Numbered from the stretch's first letter, positions 41,917 to 51,305 are shown. The stretch: DNA of 64,000 nt from CAZSBB01 sp964605235 (GCA_964605235.1 CAZSBB010000033.1:1-64000); one strand, 5' to 3'. Made by a program: numbers and translations. The notes: generated by a model not told the origin, from the letters alone.

Positions 41917-43305
41917 ATGATTGATCTGCGCCTGCTGCGCGAAAATCCGGACCGCTACCGCAAAGGGGCGGCCGACAAGAATTACGACCCCGCGCTGGTC
42001 GACCAGTTGCTCGCGCTGGACCAGGAACTGCGCCAGCTCCAGAACGAACAGCAAAGCCTGGCCGCCGAGAAAAACCGCATCGGCAAAGACATCGGCCAAC
42101 TCGCGGGCAAGCTCAAGAAAGCCGCCGGCGCGGAGAAGTCTGACCTCGAAGCCCAGATGCAGGCGCTCCAGGCCCGACCCAACGAGCTCAAAGCCCGGGA
42201 AACCGAACTGCTCGACCGCATTCGCCAGCTCGAACCCCAGCGCGACGCCCTCTGGCTGCGCATCCCCCAGCCGGCGGACCCCGACGTGCCGGTGGGCAAG
42301 GACAGCGCTGGCAACATCCAGATCCGCTGCTGGAACCCCAGCCATTTCGACGCCAGCAAATCCTTCGCCAGCCAGCGCGGCTTCACCCCGCGCAACCACA
42401 TCGACCTCATGCTCGCCCACGACATGGTCGACTTCGAACGCGGCGTGAAAATGGCGGGCGCCCGCAGCTACATCCTCAAGGGCGATGGCATGCGCCTGCA
42501 TCAGGCGATCCTCCGCTACGCCTTTGACTACATGACCACCGAGAACGGCTTTACCGCCATGGGCGTGCCGGTCATGGTCCGCGAAAACTGCATGGTCGGC
42601 ACCGGCTTCTTCCCCGACGGACGCGAGCAGGCTTACGCCATCGGCAACCCCACCAGCGAAGGCTCCAACCAGTTCATGACCGGCACCGGCGAGGTCGGCC
42701 TGATGAGCTATCACCTCGACGAAATCCTCGACGAGGAACAACTGCCGCTGCGCTACACCACCGTCAGCACCTGCTTCCGCCGCGAGGCGGGCTCGGCGGG
42801 CAAGGACACCGCGGGCCTCTTCCGCATTCACCAGTTCGACAAGGTGGAACAGGTCGTCATCTGCAAAGCCGACGAAGCCGAGAGCCGGCGCTGGCATCAG
42901 CAGATGATCGGCTTCGTGGAAAATCTGCTCCAGCGCCTCGAGCTGCCCTACCGTCTGCTGCAATGCTGCACCGGCGACCTGGGGCCCAAGAATGCCGACC
43001 AGATCGACATCGAATGCTGGATGCCCACGCGCGGCGAAACCGGCGCCGACGGCATTCCCACCGGCGCGTATGCGGAAACGCACTCGGCGTCGCGGTTGTA
43101 CGACTACCAGTGCCGCCGGCTGAACCTGCGTTACCGCGATGCCGCCAGCAAGAAGCCGGTGGTCGCTCATGCGCTGAACAACACGGTCGCCGCCAGCCCG
43201 CGCATTTTGATTCCGATCATTGAGATGAATCAAAACGAGGACGGCTCGATCACCATTCCCCCGGCGCTCCGGCCGCACATGGGCGGGCGGGAGAAGATCG
43301 GGTAA
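41917..43305 (+). CDS. serS: Seryl-tRNA synthetase
   Basis: 462-residue class II synthetase. The N-terminal coiled coil that grips the tRNA long arm (about residues 30-100) is rich in Leu, Gln and Lys. The core carries motif 2 around TVSTCFRREAG and motif 3 near SRLYDYQCRRLNLRYRD, consistent with the Ser enzyme. AGGTGACC precedes the ATG. It charges tRNA-Ser with serine in the cytoplasm. GCTACACT at 41868-41875 is a possible -10 element. Confidence 0.96.
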   Translation: MIDLRLLRENPDRYRKGAADKNYDPALVDQLLALDQELRQLQNEQQSLAAEKNRIGKDIGQLAGKLKKAAGAEKSDLEAQMQALQARPNELKARETELLDRIRQLEPQRDALWLRIPQPADPDVPVGKDSAGNIQIRCWNPSHFDASKSFASQRGFTPRNHIDLMLAHDMVDFERGVKMAGARSYILKGDGMRLHQAILRYAFDYMTTENGFTAMGVPVMVRENCMVGTGFFPDGREQAYAIGNPTSEGSNQFMTGTGEVGLMSYHLDEILDEEQLPLRYTTVSTCFRREAGSAGKDTAGLFRIHQFDKVEQVVICKADEAESRRWHQQMIGFVENLLQRLELPYRLLQCCTGDLGPKNADQIDIECWMPTRGETGADGIPTGAYAETHSASRLYDYQCRRLNLRYRDAASKKPVVAHALNNTVAASPRILIPIIEMNQNEDGSITIPPALRPHMGGREKIG

Positions 43306-43313
43306 GGACTTTG

Positions 43314-43423
43314 CAGATTGGGTGATTTGGTGATTTGGCGATTTGCTGATTTGGATGGATCAACCTGACGACTGCCCGGGGCAGGCGTCAAAAACATCAA
43401 CAAATCAACACCTCCACAAATCA
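43314..43423. repeat. Intergenic element with GATTTG tandem motif and inverted partner
   Basis: The left part holds about four tandem GTGATTTG-like units (43320-43354). The right part, from 43395, has the inverted AAATCAACACC form. The same CAAATCAACACCTC text is shared with the element at 58774-58974. Confidence 0.75.
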
Positions 43424-43445
43424 TAAATCCGTGTCGGGATGACCT

Positions 43446-45224
43446 ATGTGGCTGCGTGTCTTTCAACCGTTGGTGGCGTCGAGTCGGGGGTATGACCTGC
43501 CCAAGCTGCGCGGCGACGCGCTGGCGGGGCTGACCGTCGCGGTGGTCGCCGTGCCGCAGAGCATGGCGTACGCCCTCATTGCCGGGGTGCCGGTGGAGTA
43601 CGGGCTGTATTCGGTCATCATCCAATGTTTCATCGGCTCGCTGTTCAACTCGCAGCCGTTCCTGTCCGTCGGCCCCATGATTACCCAGAGCCTGCTGGTG
43701 GCGTCCACGGTGACGCGTCTGGTGGGGCCGACGGATCCCGTGGGAACGTACCTGCAACTGGTGGTGGGCGTCACGCTGCTCAAGGGCTTGATGCAACTGG
43801 CGATGGCGGGGCTGCGGCTGGGCGCGGTGGTGCGCTATGTCAGCCAGGCGGTGGTGGTGGGCTTCACCGCCGGCGCGGGGGTGCTGATCGCGGCGGGCCA
43901 ATTGCACTGGTTCCTGGGCTTTGCCGCCCCGGGTGCGAAGGATGATTGGCCCGGCGTGCTGGGGGAAGCGCAGCGCACGCTGCGTCATCTGGCGGAGACG
44001 GACTGGCGGGCGGTGGCGATCGGTGCGGGCTGCCTGGCGCTGCTGCTGGCAAGCCGGCGGATTTCCAAGCTGATTCCGGGCCCCTTGCTGGCGGTGATGG
44101 CGGCGGGCGTGGCGGTGGTGCTGGGCGGCTGGACGGATGGCTCTCTGCCGCTGATCAAAGAGCTGCCGCCGGTGCGGGAAGTCTGGAACCTGCCGCATAT
44201 CCCGGTGCTGGAACTGCATACGCTCGAAAAACTGCTGCCGGCGGCGCTGGCGCTGAGCTTATTGGGTTTGATGGAAGTCTACGCCATCGGGCGCACCCTC
44301 AGCGCCAAGAGCGGGCATCACATCAGCGCCAATCAGGAACTGTTCAGCCAGGGCCTGACCAATGCGGTTTCCAGCTTCTTTCACTGCATTCCCAGCTCGG
44401 GCAGCTTTTCGCGCTCGGCGCTCAACTATCTGGCGGGCGCGCAGACCTGCTACGCCGGGGTCTTCAACGCCGTGTTCTGCGCGTTGATCTTTCTGCTGTT
44501 TGGCACGTGGGCGAAGCTGGTGCCCATGTGCGCCCTGGCGGCGATCCTGTTTGTCGTCGCGTTCAGCCTGATCGACTTCGACTACATGCGCCGGGTGCTC
44601 CGCTCCAACCGCGCCGACGCGGCGGTGTGCTTCACCACCTTCGCCGCCACGCTGACCATGCCGCTGGCGTATGCGGTATTCATCGGGATTTTCCTGAACC
44701 TGGCGCTGTATCTGCGGCGCGCCAGCACGCTGCACCTGGCGGAGATGGTGCCCACCGGCGCCGGGCCGTTCATCGAACGCCCCCTGCAGGAGCGCGGCAG
44801 CGGGCGGCGGCGGGTGATGTTCCTGCAGATCGAAGGCGACCTGTTCTTCGGCATCGCCGACGACCTGCGCCAGCGTCTGGACAACCTGCACGCCGACCCG
44901 GTGCGCGTGGTCATCTTCCGCCTCAAGCGCACCCACAGCATCGACTCGACGGTCATGCAGGTGCTCGAGCAATTCACCCGCGATCTGCAGGCCCGGGGCG
45001 GCCATGTCATCCTCTGCGGCCTGAAGCCGGAGCTGCTCGATGTGCTGCGGGCGTATGGTTTGGTTGATCTCATCGGCGCGGAAAACGTCTTTGAAACCGG
45101 CTTTGGCATCTTCACTTCCGCCCAGCGCGCCCTGGACCGCGCCCGCCATCTGCTGCAGGGCTCCATCGACGACGACGACCTGCCCGAGAAGCACGAAACC
45201 GACGGCTGGTCGTACGAGATTTAG
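43446..45224 (+). CDS. SulP-family anion transporter with STAS domain
   Basis: 592-residue SulP/SLC26-type permease. A transmembrane core of about 12 helices (residues 20-430) is followed by a C-terminal STAS domain (about residues 445-560) with the switch region FRLKRTHSIDSTVM. Members carry sulfate, bicarbonate, chloride or oxyanions. Sulfate would fit the sulfatase-rich context, but this cannot be told from sequence. It lies between SerS and TrxB, both on the same strand, with palindromic repeats at both edges. Confidence 0.92.
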   Translation: MWLRVFQPLVASSRGYDLPKLRGDALAGLTVAVVAVPQSMAYALIAGVPVEYGLYSVIIQCFIGSLFNSQPFLSVGPMITQSLLVASTVTRLVGPTDPVGTYLQLVVGVTLLKGLMQLAMAGLRLGAVVRYVSQAVVVGFTAGAGVLIAAGQLHWFLGFAAPGAKDDWPGVLGEAQRTLRHLAETDWRAVAIGAGCLALLLASRRISKLIPGPLLAVMAAGVAVVLGGWTDGSLPLIKELPPVREVWNLPHIPVLELHTLEKLLPAALALSLLGLMEVYAIGRTLSAKSGHHISANQELFSQGLTNAVSSFFHCIPSSGSFSRSALNYLAGAQTCYAGVFNAVFCALIFLLFGTWAKLVPMCALAAILFVVAFSLIDFDYMRRVLRSNRADAAVCFTTFAATLTMPLAYAVFIGIFLNLALYLRRASTLHLAEMVPTGAGPFIERPLQERGSGRRRVMFLQIEGDLFFGIADDLRQRLDNLHADPVRVVIFRLKRTHSIDSTVMQVLEQFTRDLQARGGHVILCGLKPELLDVLRAYGLVDLIGAENVFETGFGIFTSAQRALDRARHLLQGSIDDDDLPEKHETDGWSYEI

Positions 45225-45255
45225 CGGCAGAACCCGCACATACACAAACTTGCAC

Positions 45256-45284
45256 TTAGCCCCCGGCGAGTCGCCGGGGGCTAA
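45256..45284. repeat. Perfect GC-rich palindrome after SulP gene
   Basis: 14-bp arms TTAGCCCCCGGCGA and TCGCCGGGGGCTAA with a one-base loop. It begins 31 bp after the SulP stop. No T-run, so it is a REP-like element rather than a clear terminator. Confidence 0.85.
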
Positions 45285-45353
45285 ATGACGTGGGCGCGCC
45301 GCAGATTTTTCATGGCGTCATTCACCCCTGCAGTCTGCCGCTTTTTGCCTTGC

Positions 45354-45359
45354 TACAAT
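45354..45359 (+). promoter_or_regulatory. -10 hexamer of trxB (leaderless promoter)
   Basis: TACAAT within GCTACAAT, nine bases before the ATG at 45369. There is no ribosome site in between. Confidence 0.45.
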
Positions 45360-45368
45360 CCCCGTCCC

Positions 45369-46358
45369 ATGAGCAACACCGAATCCAACGTTGAAAAAGT
45401 CGTCATCATCGGCTCCGGCCCCGCGGGTTGGACCGCCGCCATCTATGCCGCCCGCGCCAGCCTCAGGCCGCTGGTGTTTGAAGGCGTGCCCAAGCAGACG
45501 CCCGCGCTGATGCTGCCCGGCGGCCAGCTCATGCTGACCACCGAGGTCGAAAATTACCCCGGCTTCCCCAAGGGCGTCACCGGCCCGGAGCTGATGGAAC
45601 ATTTCAAACAGCAGGCGCTGCGCTTTGAAACCCGCGTCAAGACGCTCGATGTCGTCAAGTGCGACTTTTCGCAGCGCCCCTTCACGCTGGAAATCTCCGA
45701 TGGCTCCAAGGTGCAGACCCATGCGGTCATCGTCGCCACCGGCGCCACCGCCAACTGGCTGGGCTTGCCCAACGAAATGCGGCTGGCGCAGACCGGCGGC
45801 GGCGTGAGCGCCTGCGCCGTGTGCGACGGCGCGCTGCCCGTCTTCCGCAATCAACCCCTGGCGGTGGTAGGCGGCGGCGACACGGCGATGGAAGAAGCCA
45901 GCTATCTGACCAAGTTCGCCTCCAAGGTCTACATCATTCACCGCCGCGATGAGTTCCGCGCCTCCAAGACCATGCAGAAGCGCATCCTGGAAAATCCCAA
46001 GTGCGTGCCGGTGTGGGACAGCGTGGTCGTCGATGCCGTGGGCGAAGACAGCCTCACGGGCGTCAAGGTGAAGAACGTCAAGACCAACGAAGAATCAGTG
46101 ATCGAAGCCAAGGGCCTGTTCATCGCCATCGGCCACACGCCGGCAACCAAGTTCCTCCAGGGCACCGGCGTTGAGCTCGACGACAAGGGCTACGTCAAAA
46201 TGCCCGTGCCCCATCGCAGCAACACCTCCGTCGAAGGCGTGTTCGTCAGCGGCGACTGCGCCGATGCCGTGTACCGCCAGGCGATCACCGCAGCGGGCAT
46301 GGGCTGCAAAGCCGCGATCGACGCCGAGCGCTGGCTGGCGGATCAGGGCGTGGAGTAA
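45369..46358 (+). CDS. trxB: Thioredoxin reductase
   Basis: 329-residue low-molecular-weight thioredoxin reductase. The N-terminal FAD motif is GSGPAGWTA and the redox-active pair is C-A-V-C in SACAVCDGALP. NADPH binding uses GGGDTAMEEA and IHRRDEFRAS, and the C-terminal FAD contact is SGDCADAVYRQ. It reduces thioredoxin with NADPH via FAD. The ATG at 45369 is the first in-frame start after the GCTACAAT -10 hexamer and has no Shine-Dalgarno site. A terminator lies about 230 bp past the stop. Confidence 0.95.
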   Translation: MSNTESNVEKVVIIGSGPAGWTAAIYAARASLRPLVFEGVPKQTPALMLPGGQLMLTTEVENYPGFPKGVTGPELMEHFKQQALRFETRVKTLDVVKCDFSQRPFTLEISDGSKVQTHAVIVATGATANWLGLPNEMRLAQTGGGVSACAVCDGALPVFRNQPLAVVGGGDTAMEEASYLTKFASKVYIIHRRDEFRASKTMQKRILENPKCVPVWDSVVVDAVGEDSLTGVKVKNVKTNEESVIEAKGLFIAIGHTPATKFLQGTGVELDDKGYVKMPVPHRSNTSVEGVFVSGDCADAVYRQAITAAGMGCKAAIDAERWLADQGVE

Positions 46359-46390
46359 GTGTTGCACACTTGGTGGACGGGGGTGTGGTT

Positions 46391-46440
46391 TTTTGCCACG
46401 GATGAACACGGATGAAGCAGGAGAGAGATAAGGCAGGGAT
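46391..46440. repeat. Single copy of GATGAACAC-type repeat arm
   Basis: Reads GCCACGGATGAACACGGATG then GAAGCAGGAGAG. It is nearly identical over about 40 bases to the inverse arm at 48475-48517. Confidence 0.8.
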
Positions 46441-46590
46441 GAAGACGGTTGAGAGGGTGTGCCTGGGGAACGGGGGCCGTGTTGCGAACCGTGCATTTCA
46501 GCTTGTGAATCCCGTGCGGCCGCAGATGTGACCTGTACTGTGAATTGCGGGTTTCTCCTGCTCTACTGTTCTCCTGCTCACCTGTTCCAG

Positions 46591-46616
46591 CGGCGTGCTG
46601 CCTGCACGCCGTTTTT
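46591..46616 (+). terminator. Rho-independent terminator downstream of trxB
   Basis: An 8-bp perfect stem CGGCGTGC/GCACGCCG with a 5-base loop and a T-run of five. Orientation fits + strand transcription. Confidence 0.75.
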
Positions 46617-46798
46617 GGCCCGCCCTTCCGTGGGGGAGCCAGGGAGCTTGAGGGGCTGGCGGCGAAGCCCCTCAACTTATGCAAGTCGCGGCGCAGCCGC
46701 AGCCGTCAAAGCGCAGCGCCAGCCGCTGCGGCGCCTGAGCTGCCCCGCCCGGGCAGGGCAGCGCAACCTATTGGCCTGAACCACCCGCTCAGCAACGA

Positions 46799-48259
46799 TC
46801 AACCCAGACGCTTACCCACTTCCCACACCAGGCACGCAACCGCGAAGCCGACGTACACCACGCATGCCAGGGTCATCATGCTGCGACAGATCCAGCCGGG
46901 GCGCGCCGGGGCCGGCAGGTAGCGCAGGTTGATGAACAGTTGCAGCGGCGTGTACACCGCCATGGCGAAACCCCCCATGTAGGCGGCATTGAACAGGAAG
47001 CCCAGGTCGGACACCCGCCGCTGTTCCATCACAAAGGTGATCAGGCAGCCCACCAGCATGAAGCCGGCCGCGCAGATGAAATACCACCAGCCGACGTCGC
47101 GCCGCTGCGCCCAGGCGAAGTTGGTGTAAATGATGTCCGCCAGTGAGCGCGCTACGCCGTCGACCAGCGCCAGTTGAGTGCTGAACAGCGTCGCCAGACC
47201 CACCAGCAGGAAAATGATTCGTCCGGGTTTGCCCCACACTTCACCGAGGATCGCCGCTTCGTCCCAGATGAGCGTGCCGGCGCCGGGCACGATGCCTTTG
47301 GGGTGCAGCACCGCCAGGGCGCCAAAGATGAAGAGCATGATGGTGAAGCTGTTGAGCACCCAGAAAAACAGGGCCTGGTCGAACTTCACAAAATCGAACC
47401 AGCGTTTGAAGCGCTGGCGCTGCTCGGCGTCGTCGGCGAAGGTGTAGCCGGTGGCGGGGGCCTTTTCCGTTCGGCCGCGCAGGGCGTTGACCATCTGCGG
47501 CACCCGGGCGCCCATGCCGATGTGCTTGTCGCGCAGGTAGAAGCTGTAGAAAAGATTGGCGGTGCCCCCCGCGCCGGCAAACACCAGGGCGATGAAGAAA
47601 TCCTTCACGGGCATCGCCGGCTCTTTGAAGCCGACGTTCACCAGTCCCGCGCCCAGCTTCATCCAGCTTTCGCGCGTGCCCACCGCACCCGCCACCAGCA
47701 CCAGGCCCACGACCACGATCACCACCAGCGCTTCAATGGTGTGCTCGACCGAGCGATACACCAGCTTGGGGCCGAACAGCGTCAGCGATACGCCAGCGAA
47801 AGTCACCATGATCCAAAAGGTGTTGCTGCCCAGGAAGTCGGTGGGCACGCCCTCGGGGCTCACATGCCAGGTCGGCCCCAGCAACAACGCCTTGAGCGCC
47901 AGCCCGGAGGCGATGCCCCAGCCCGGCGCCAGCCAACCCATCAGGGTGAGGATGATGAAGACCGGGCCGAACCCGCGCCAGACCCGGGAATAGCCGGTGA
48001 AAACCGTCTCGCCGGTGGCGATGGTCCAGCGTCCGACTTCCAGGTTGATCCACACCTGCAGGAAGACGCCCGCCATTGCCGCCCACGCCATGGATGCGCC
48101 ATACTCGGCGACAATGCGCGGCCAAACGACCAGCTCCCCCGCCCCGATCGACAGCCCCACCAGGATCGCCCCCGGGCCCAGCAACTTCCACACGCTCACC
48201 TGCCGGGCCGGCAACGAGGACATCGCCAGCGGCGCCAACGGCGCAAACCATCGCTTCAA
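46799..48259 (-). CDS. Nramp-like transporter with altered metal site
   Basis: 486-residue, about 11-helix protein with an Nramp/APC fold pattern. In TM1 the Nramp DPGN motif reads GPGA (G28, A31). In TM6 the usual MPH motif aligns to T-A-N (about T233 to N235). The three residues that bind Mn2+ or Fe2+ are therefore replaced, and the substrate is uncertain. The start is TTG (48259), supported by AGGGAG seven bases before. ATG 48223 has no site. Planctomycete relatives may form a separate branch; this is inference. Confidence 0.82.
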   Translation of the reverse strand: MKRWFAPLAPLAMSSLPARQVSVWKLLGPGAILVGLSIGAGELVVWPRIVAEYGASMAWAAMAGVFLQVWINLEVGRWTIATGETVFTGYSRVWRGFGPVFIILTLMGWLAPGWGIASGLALKALLLGPTWHVSPEGVPTDFLGSNTFWIMVTFAGVSLTLFGPKLVYRSVEHTIEALVVIVVVGLVLVAGAVGTRESWMKLGAGLVNVGFKEPAMPVKDFFIALVFAGAGGTANLFYSFYLRDKHIGMGARVPQMVNALRGRTEKAPATGYTFADDAEQRQRFKRWFDFVKFDQALFFWVLNSFTIMLFIFGALAVLHPKGIVPGAGTLIWDEAAILGEVWGKPGRIIFLLVGLATLFSTQLALVDGVARSLADIIYTNFAWAQRRDVGWWYFICAAGFMLVGCLITFVMEQRRVSDLGFLFNAAYMGGFAMAVYTPLQLFINLRYLPAPARPGWICRSMMTLACVVYVGFAVACLVWEVGKRLG

Positions 48260-48346
48260 GGCGGGACTCCCTGCAGAGAAGACTCGACCGTGTCGGCAGG
48301 GATTCTCGTCAATGCGGCGCTGGCGTCAATGGTGAATGTGGGCTGG

Positions 48347-48517
48347 TTTTGCCACAGATGAACACAGATGGAAGATAGAGAGAGACTGACACAGATAAGA
48401 CACACCCGATCTAATGCAGCATTGACAATCGGCAGGCATCACGCCTCACCTGCATTCTGCTGTCTTATCTGTGAGCATCTCTCTCCTGCTTCATCTGTGT
48501 TCATCCGTGGCTAAAAA
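48347..48517. repeat. MITE-like inverted-repeat element (about 170 bp)
   Basis: Left arm starts with TTTTGCCACAGATGAACAC and the right arm ends with the reverse, CATCCGTGGCTAAAAA. The arms pair imperfectly over about 60 bases and share GAGAGAGAT and CAGATAAG blocks. The element runs up to the stop codon of the peroxidase gene. Confidence 0.85.
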
Positions 48518-48518
48518 T

Positions 48519-49706
48519 TTACTGCGGGAAGTGCTGGGGCGCGGTGTCCGCGTAGCCTTCGCCGTCGAGGGCTTTGAGGAACTCGACCAGGGCGTCCACC
48601 TCCTGCTCGGTGAGGTTCAGCGGCTGCATCTTGGGTGACAGGTGCGGGTTCTTGATGCCGCCGCGGTTGTACAGCTCGACCACTTCGCGCAGGGTCTGAT
48701 GCGAACCGTCGTGCATGTACGGGGCGCGGGTGGTCAGGTCGCGCAGGCCAGGCGTTTTGAACGCGCCGGTGTCCGCTTCATTTTTGCTGATGGCGACCCG
48801 GCCCACGTCGGCGAACTTCCGCGTTTTCTCGTCCCAGCCGACGCCGAGGTTGTGGAATTGCTGATCGGTGAAGTTGAAGTTGAGGTGGCACTGGTTGCAC
48901 GCCGCTTTGCCGAAGAAGAGCGCATCGCCCCACTTGACCTTGGCGCTCACGTGCTTGCCATCTTTGTATTTCTTGCTGTAGTCGATGGGTTTGGCCGCTT
49001 CGCCATAGGGATCGTCCTGCACCACCTGGATGGGAGTCAGGTCGTCGCCGGGGTCAGGGTTGGCGCGCCAGCGATCCCACGGCGAGTTGCCGCTGATGCG
49101 GGTGCGTTCGTAGTCGGCTATGGCTTTGGCGATGCGGTCGAGGTCCACCTTTTCATCGCCGAAGGCTTCCTTGAAGTACGGGCGATAGCCGGGGATGTTG
49201 CTGATGCGCTCCACCACCACGGCATGATCGGGATTGCCCATCTCCACGGGATTGATCATCGGGCCGATCGCCTGCTCTTCCAGCGACGCCGCTCGGCCGT
49301 CCCAGAAGAAATGCGGCGCCAGGGTCCAGGCGAGGTTGATGAAGGTCGGCGCCTTGCGGTTGCCGGTCTTGCCTGCGATGCCGGTGGAGAAGGGCGTCGG
49401 CTCGCTGAACGCATTCTCCGGGCGATGACAGGTGGCGCAGGAAATCGAACCATCGAGCGACACGCGCTGGTCGTAATACAGCCAGCGCCCCAAACGCACG
49501 CGCTGCGGCGTCGGCGGCTCGGGCAATTCTTCAAAGGTGCGATTGATCCCCAGCGGGATCTTCGGCAACGGCTTCACCGGGTTGTCCGCTTCCAGCGCCG
49601 CCGGGCTCGCCGGCTCGGCGACCGCCATCGTCGCCACCCCCAGCATCACCCCGCACACCCATAGCCACAACCCTGCCGACCAGGCGGCACGATCACCCTG
49701 CAACAT
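48519..49706 (-). CDS. Di-haem cytochrome c peroxidase (MauG/CCP family)
   Basis: 395-residue secreted di-haem protein with a signal peptide (about residues 11-30). Haem-binding motifs are CATCH (C90-H94) and CNQCH (C270-H274). An extra loop (about residues 218-255, DDLTPIQVVQDDPYG...) lies just before the second haem, longer than in E. coli-type Ccp. The gene should reduce peroxide with electrons from a c-type cytochrome in the periplasm, or act in MauG-like oxidation. The ATG follows a GGAAAG site. Confidence 0.92.
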   Translation of the reverse strand: MLQGDRAAWSAGLWLWVCGVMLGVATMAVAEPASPAALEADNPVKPLPKIPLGINRTFEELPEPPTPQRVRLGRWLYYDQRVSLDGSISCATCHRPENAFSEPTPFSTGIAGKTGNRKAPTFINLAWTLAPHFFWDGRAASLEEQAIGPMINPVEMGNPDHAVVVERISNIPGYRPYFKEAFGDEKVDLDRIAKAIADYERTRISGNSPWDRWRANPDPGDDLTPIQVVQDDPYGEAAKPIDYSKKYKDGKHVSAKVKWGDALFFGKAACNQCHLNFNFTDQQFHNLGVGWDEKTRKFADVGRVAISKNEADTGAFKTPGLRDLTTRAPYMHDGSHQTLREVVELYNRGGIKNPHLSPKMQPLNLTEQEVDALVEFLKALDGEGYADTAPQHFPQ

Positions 49707-49900
49707 CTGAACTTTCCTTTCCGGGCGGGACGGTTTTGTTCCTGCATTTCCCTGCTGGCGCTGTGTCCCGGCGCCAGACTGACCATGTGCTGACAACCTG
49801 CTTCAACCCCAAAGGTTGCCAACGACCGCCATTCTAGACATGCTGGTTGCGAAGTCATCCACCTTCCCGCGACTTTTTTTAATGATTCTAAATTAGCAAT

Positions 49901-51283
49901 ATGAACCACCCCAACCTGCTGGTGATCCTCAGCGATCAATTGCGACGTCACGCCTTAAGCTGCTATGGCGAGACCAACCTGCAGACCCCGCACATCGATG
50001 CCCTGGCGCAGCGCGGGGTGCGCTGCGATCACAACTGTTCGACCTATCCCATCTGCGTGCCGTACCGCTTCACGCTGATGACCGGGCAGGCGGCGCACAG
50101 CCGGATGGTGCCGGGCATCGAGTACCGCATGTCCCCCGCCGAGCGCACGCTCGCCGATGAGTTCAACGAGGCCGGCTACCACACCATCTATGTGGGCAAG
50201 TGGCATCTCGATGGCGGACTGGGTCGGCAACCGTTCAAGAGCGCCGCCCAGATGGCGCGGTCGTATGTCCCCCGCGCTCGGCAGGGACGCTGGAACCGCT
50301 GGCTGGGTTTCGAGCTGCGCAATGAGCCTTACGACACCTGGTACTTCGTCAACGAAGACCCCACCCCCCGGAAGGTCAACGGTTATCAAACCGATGGGTT
50401 GACCGATCTGGCATTGGCGGAAATTGCCGCCCATCGCGCTCGCCAGCCCGAGCAACCGTTCTGTTGCGTGCTGTCGGTGGAGCCGCCGCACCCGCCGTTC
50501 GTCGCTCCCCCGGAGCTGGAGAAGAAGTGGCTGTCCCGCGAACTGACGCTGCCGCCCAACTTCATGGCCAAGGATGAGGCGGAGCGCCAGAGTTCCATCA
50601 CCAAACGGCAGCGCTACTACGCGATGGTCGAAAACCTGGACCAGAACGTCGGCCGAATCACTGCATTCCTCCAGCAGCAGGGCCTGAGTGACAACACCAT
50701 CGTGGTCTTCATGGCGGACCATGGTGAGTTCAGCGGCGCCCACGGCCAACACGAAAAGCAGCAGCCCTACGAAGAATCCGTCGGCGTGCCGCTGATCGTG
50801 TACGACCCCACGCAACCGGGACGCGCCGGCGCGGTGGTGAACGATCCGCTGTGCACCGAAGACCTGTATCCCACGCTGCTGGGTTTGGCGGGGTTGCCGG
50901 GGCGCACCGACTTGCCGGGCCTGGACGTCGCCCCTCTGCTGCGAGGTCAGCAGGAGCGTCTGCCGCGTGACGGCGTGTTGCTCGAGTTCGTGCTGGAAAA
51001 TCGGCCCCGCATGATCTATCACAACGAAACCTGGCGCGCCTGGCGCACCGGCACGCACAAGTACGTCACGCTGGGCAACTATGTGCAGGGCGCCAAGCCG
51101 TGGCTGTGTTTTGATCTCGCCCACGATCCGTGGGAGCTGCACAACCTGCTGGAAGACCCGACGCAACAAGACACGTGTGCGGCATTGCATCGCGCATTGC
51201 ACACGGCACTGTCCAACACCGACGACGACTACCACCTGGCGGCGGCGTTCGGCTGCCCGGCGCTCAATAGCTGGAGTGCGTGA
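49901..51283 (+). CDS. Type I sulfatase, Cys-type
   Basis: 460-residue sulfatase. Metal ligand D12 is in LLVILSDQLRR. The formylglycine motif is CVPYR (C52-R56), followed by VGKWHLDGG with the conserved lysine. ADHGEFSGAHGQHEKQQPYEE carries the C-terminal ligands and a lysine candidate. No signal peptide visible, as for the other sulfatases here. It stands alone, 10 kb or more from other catabolic genes, with a peroxidase upstream. The substrate is unknown, probably a sulfated sugar. Confidence 0.93.
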   Translation: MNHPNLLVILSDQLRRHALSCYGETNLQTPHIDALAQRGVRCDHNCSTYPICVPYRFTLMTGQAAHSRMVPGIEYRMSPAERTLADEFNEAGYHTIYVGKWHLDGGLGRQPFKSAAQMARSYVPRARQGRWNRWLGFELRNEPYDTWYFVNEDPTPRKVNGYQTDGLTDLALAEIAAHRARQPEQPFCCVLSVEPPHPPFVAPPELEKKWLSRELTLPPNFMAKDEAERQSSITKRQRYYAMVENLDQNVGRITAFLQQQGLSDNTIVVFMADHGEFSGAHGQHEKQQPYEESVGVPLIVYDPTQPGRAGAVVNDPLCTEDLYPTLLGLAGLPGRTDLPGLDVAPLLRGQQERLPRDGVLLEFVLENRPRMIYHNETWRAWRTGTHKYVTLGNYVQGAKPWLCFDLAHDPWELHNLLEDPTQQDTCAALHRALHTALSNTDDDYHLAAAFGCPALNSWSA

Positions 51284-51305
51284 CGGCAGCGCTGAGGATG
51301 CTTTC

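Larger units (their letters stand above)
46359..46798. other. Intergenic region with repeat arm and terminator
   Basis: 440 bp between two convergent genes. It holds a single CCACGGATGAACACGGATG arm (46391-46440), a GC-rich hairpin with T-run at 46591-46616 and a further perfect 10-bp hairpin (46648-46675) without T-run. No coding sequence is supported. Confidence 0.55.

Noticed and set aside
41869..43278. A 469-residue minus-strand frame opposite serS
   Set aside because: SerS is unmistakable on the other strand; this frame shows no motif.
46648..46675. Second terminator near 46.65 kb
   Set aside because: The perfect 10-bp stem is real but lacks a T-run; the hairpin at 46591-46616 is the better terminator.
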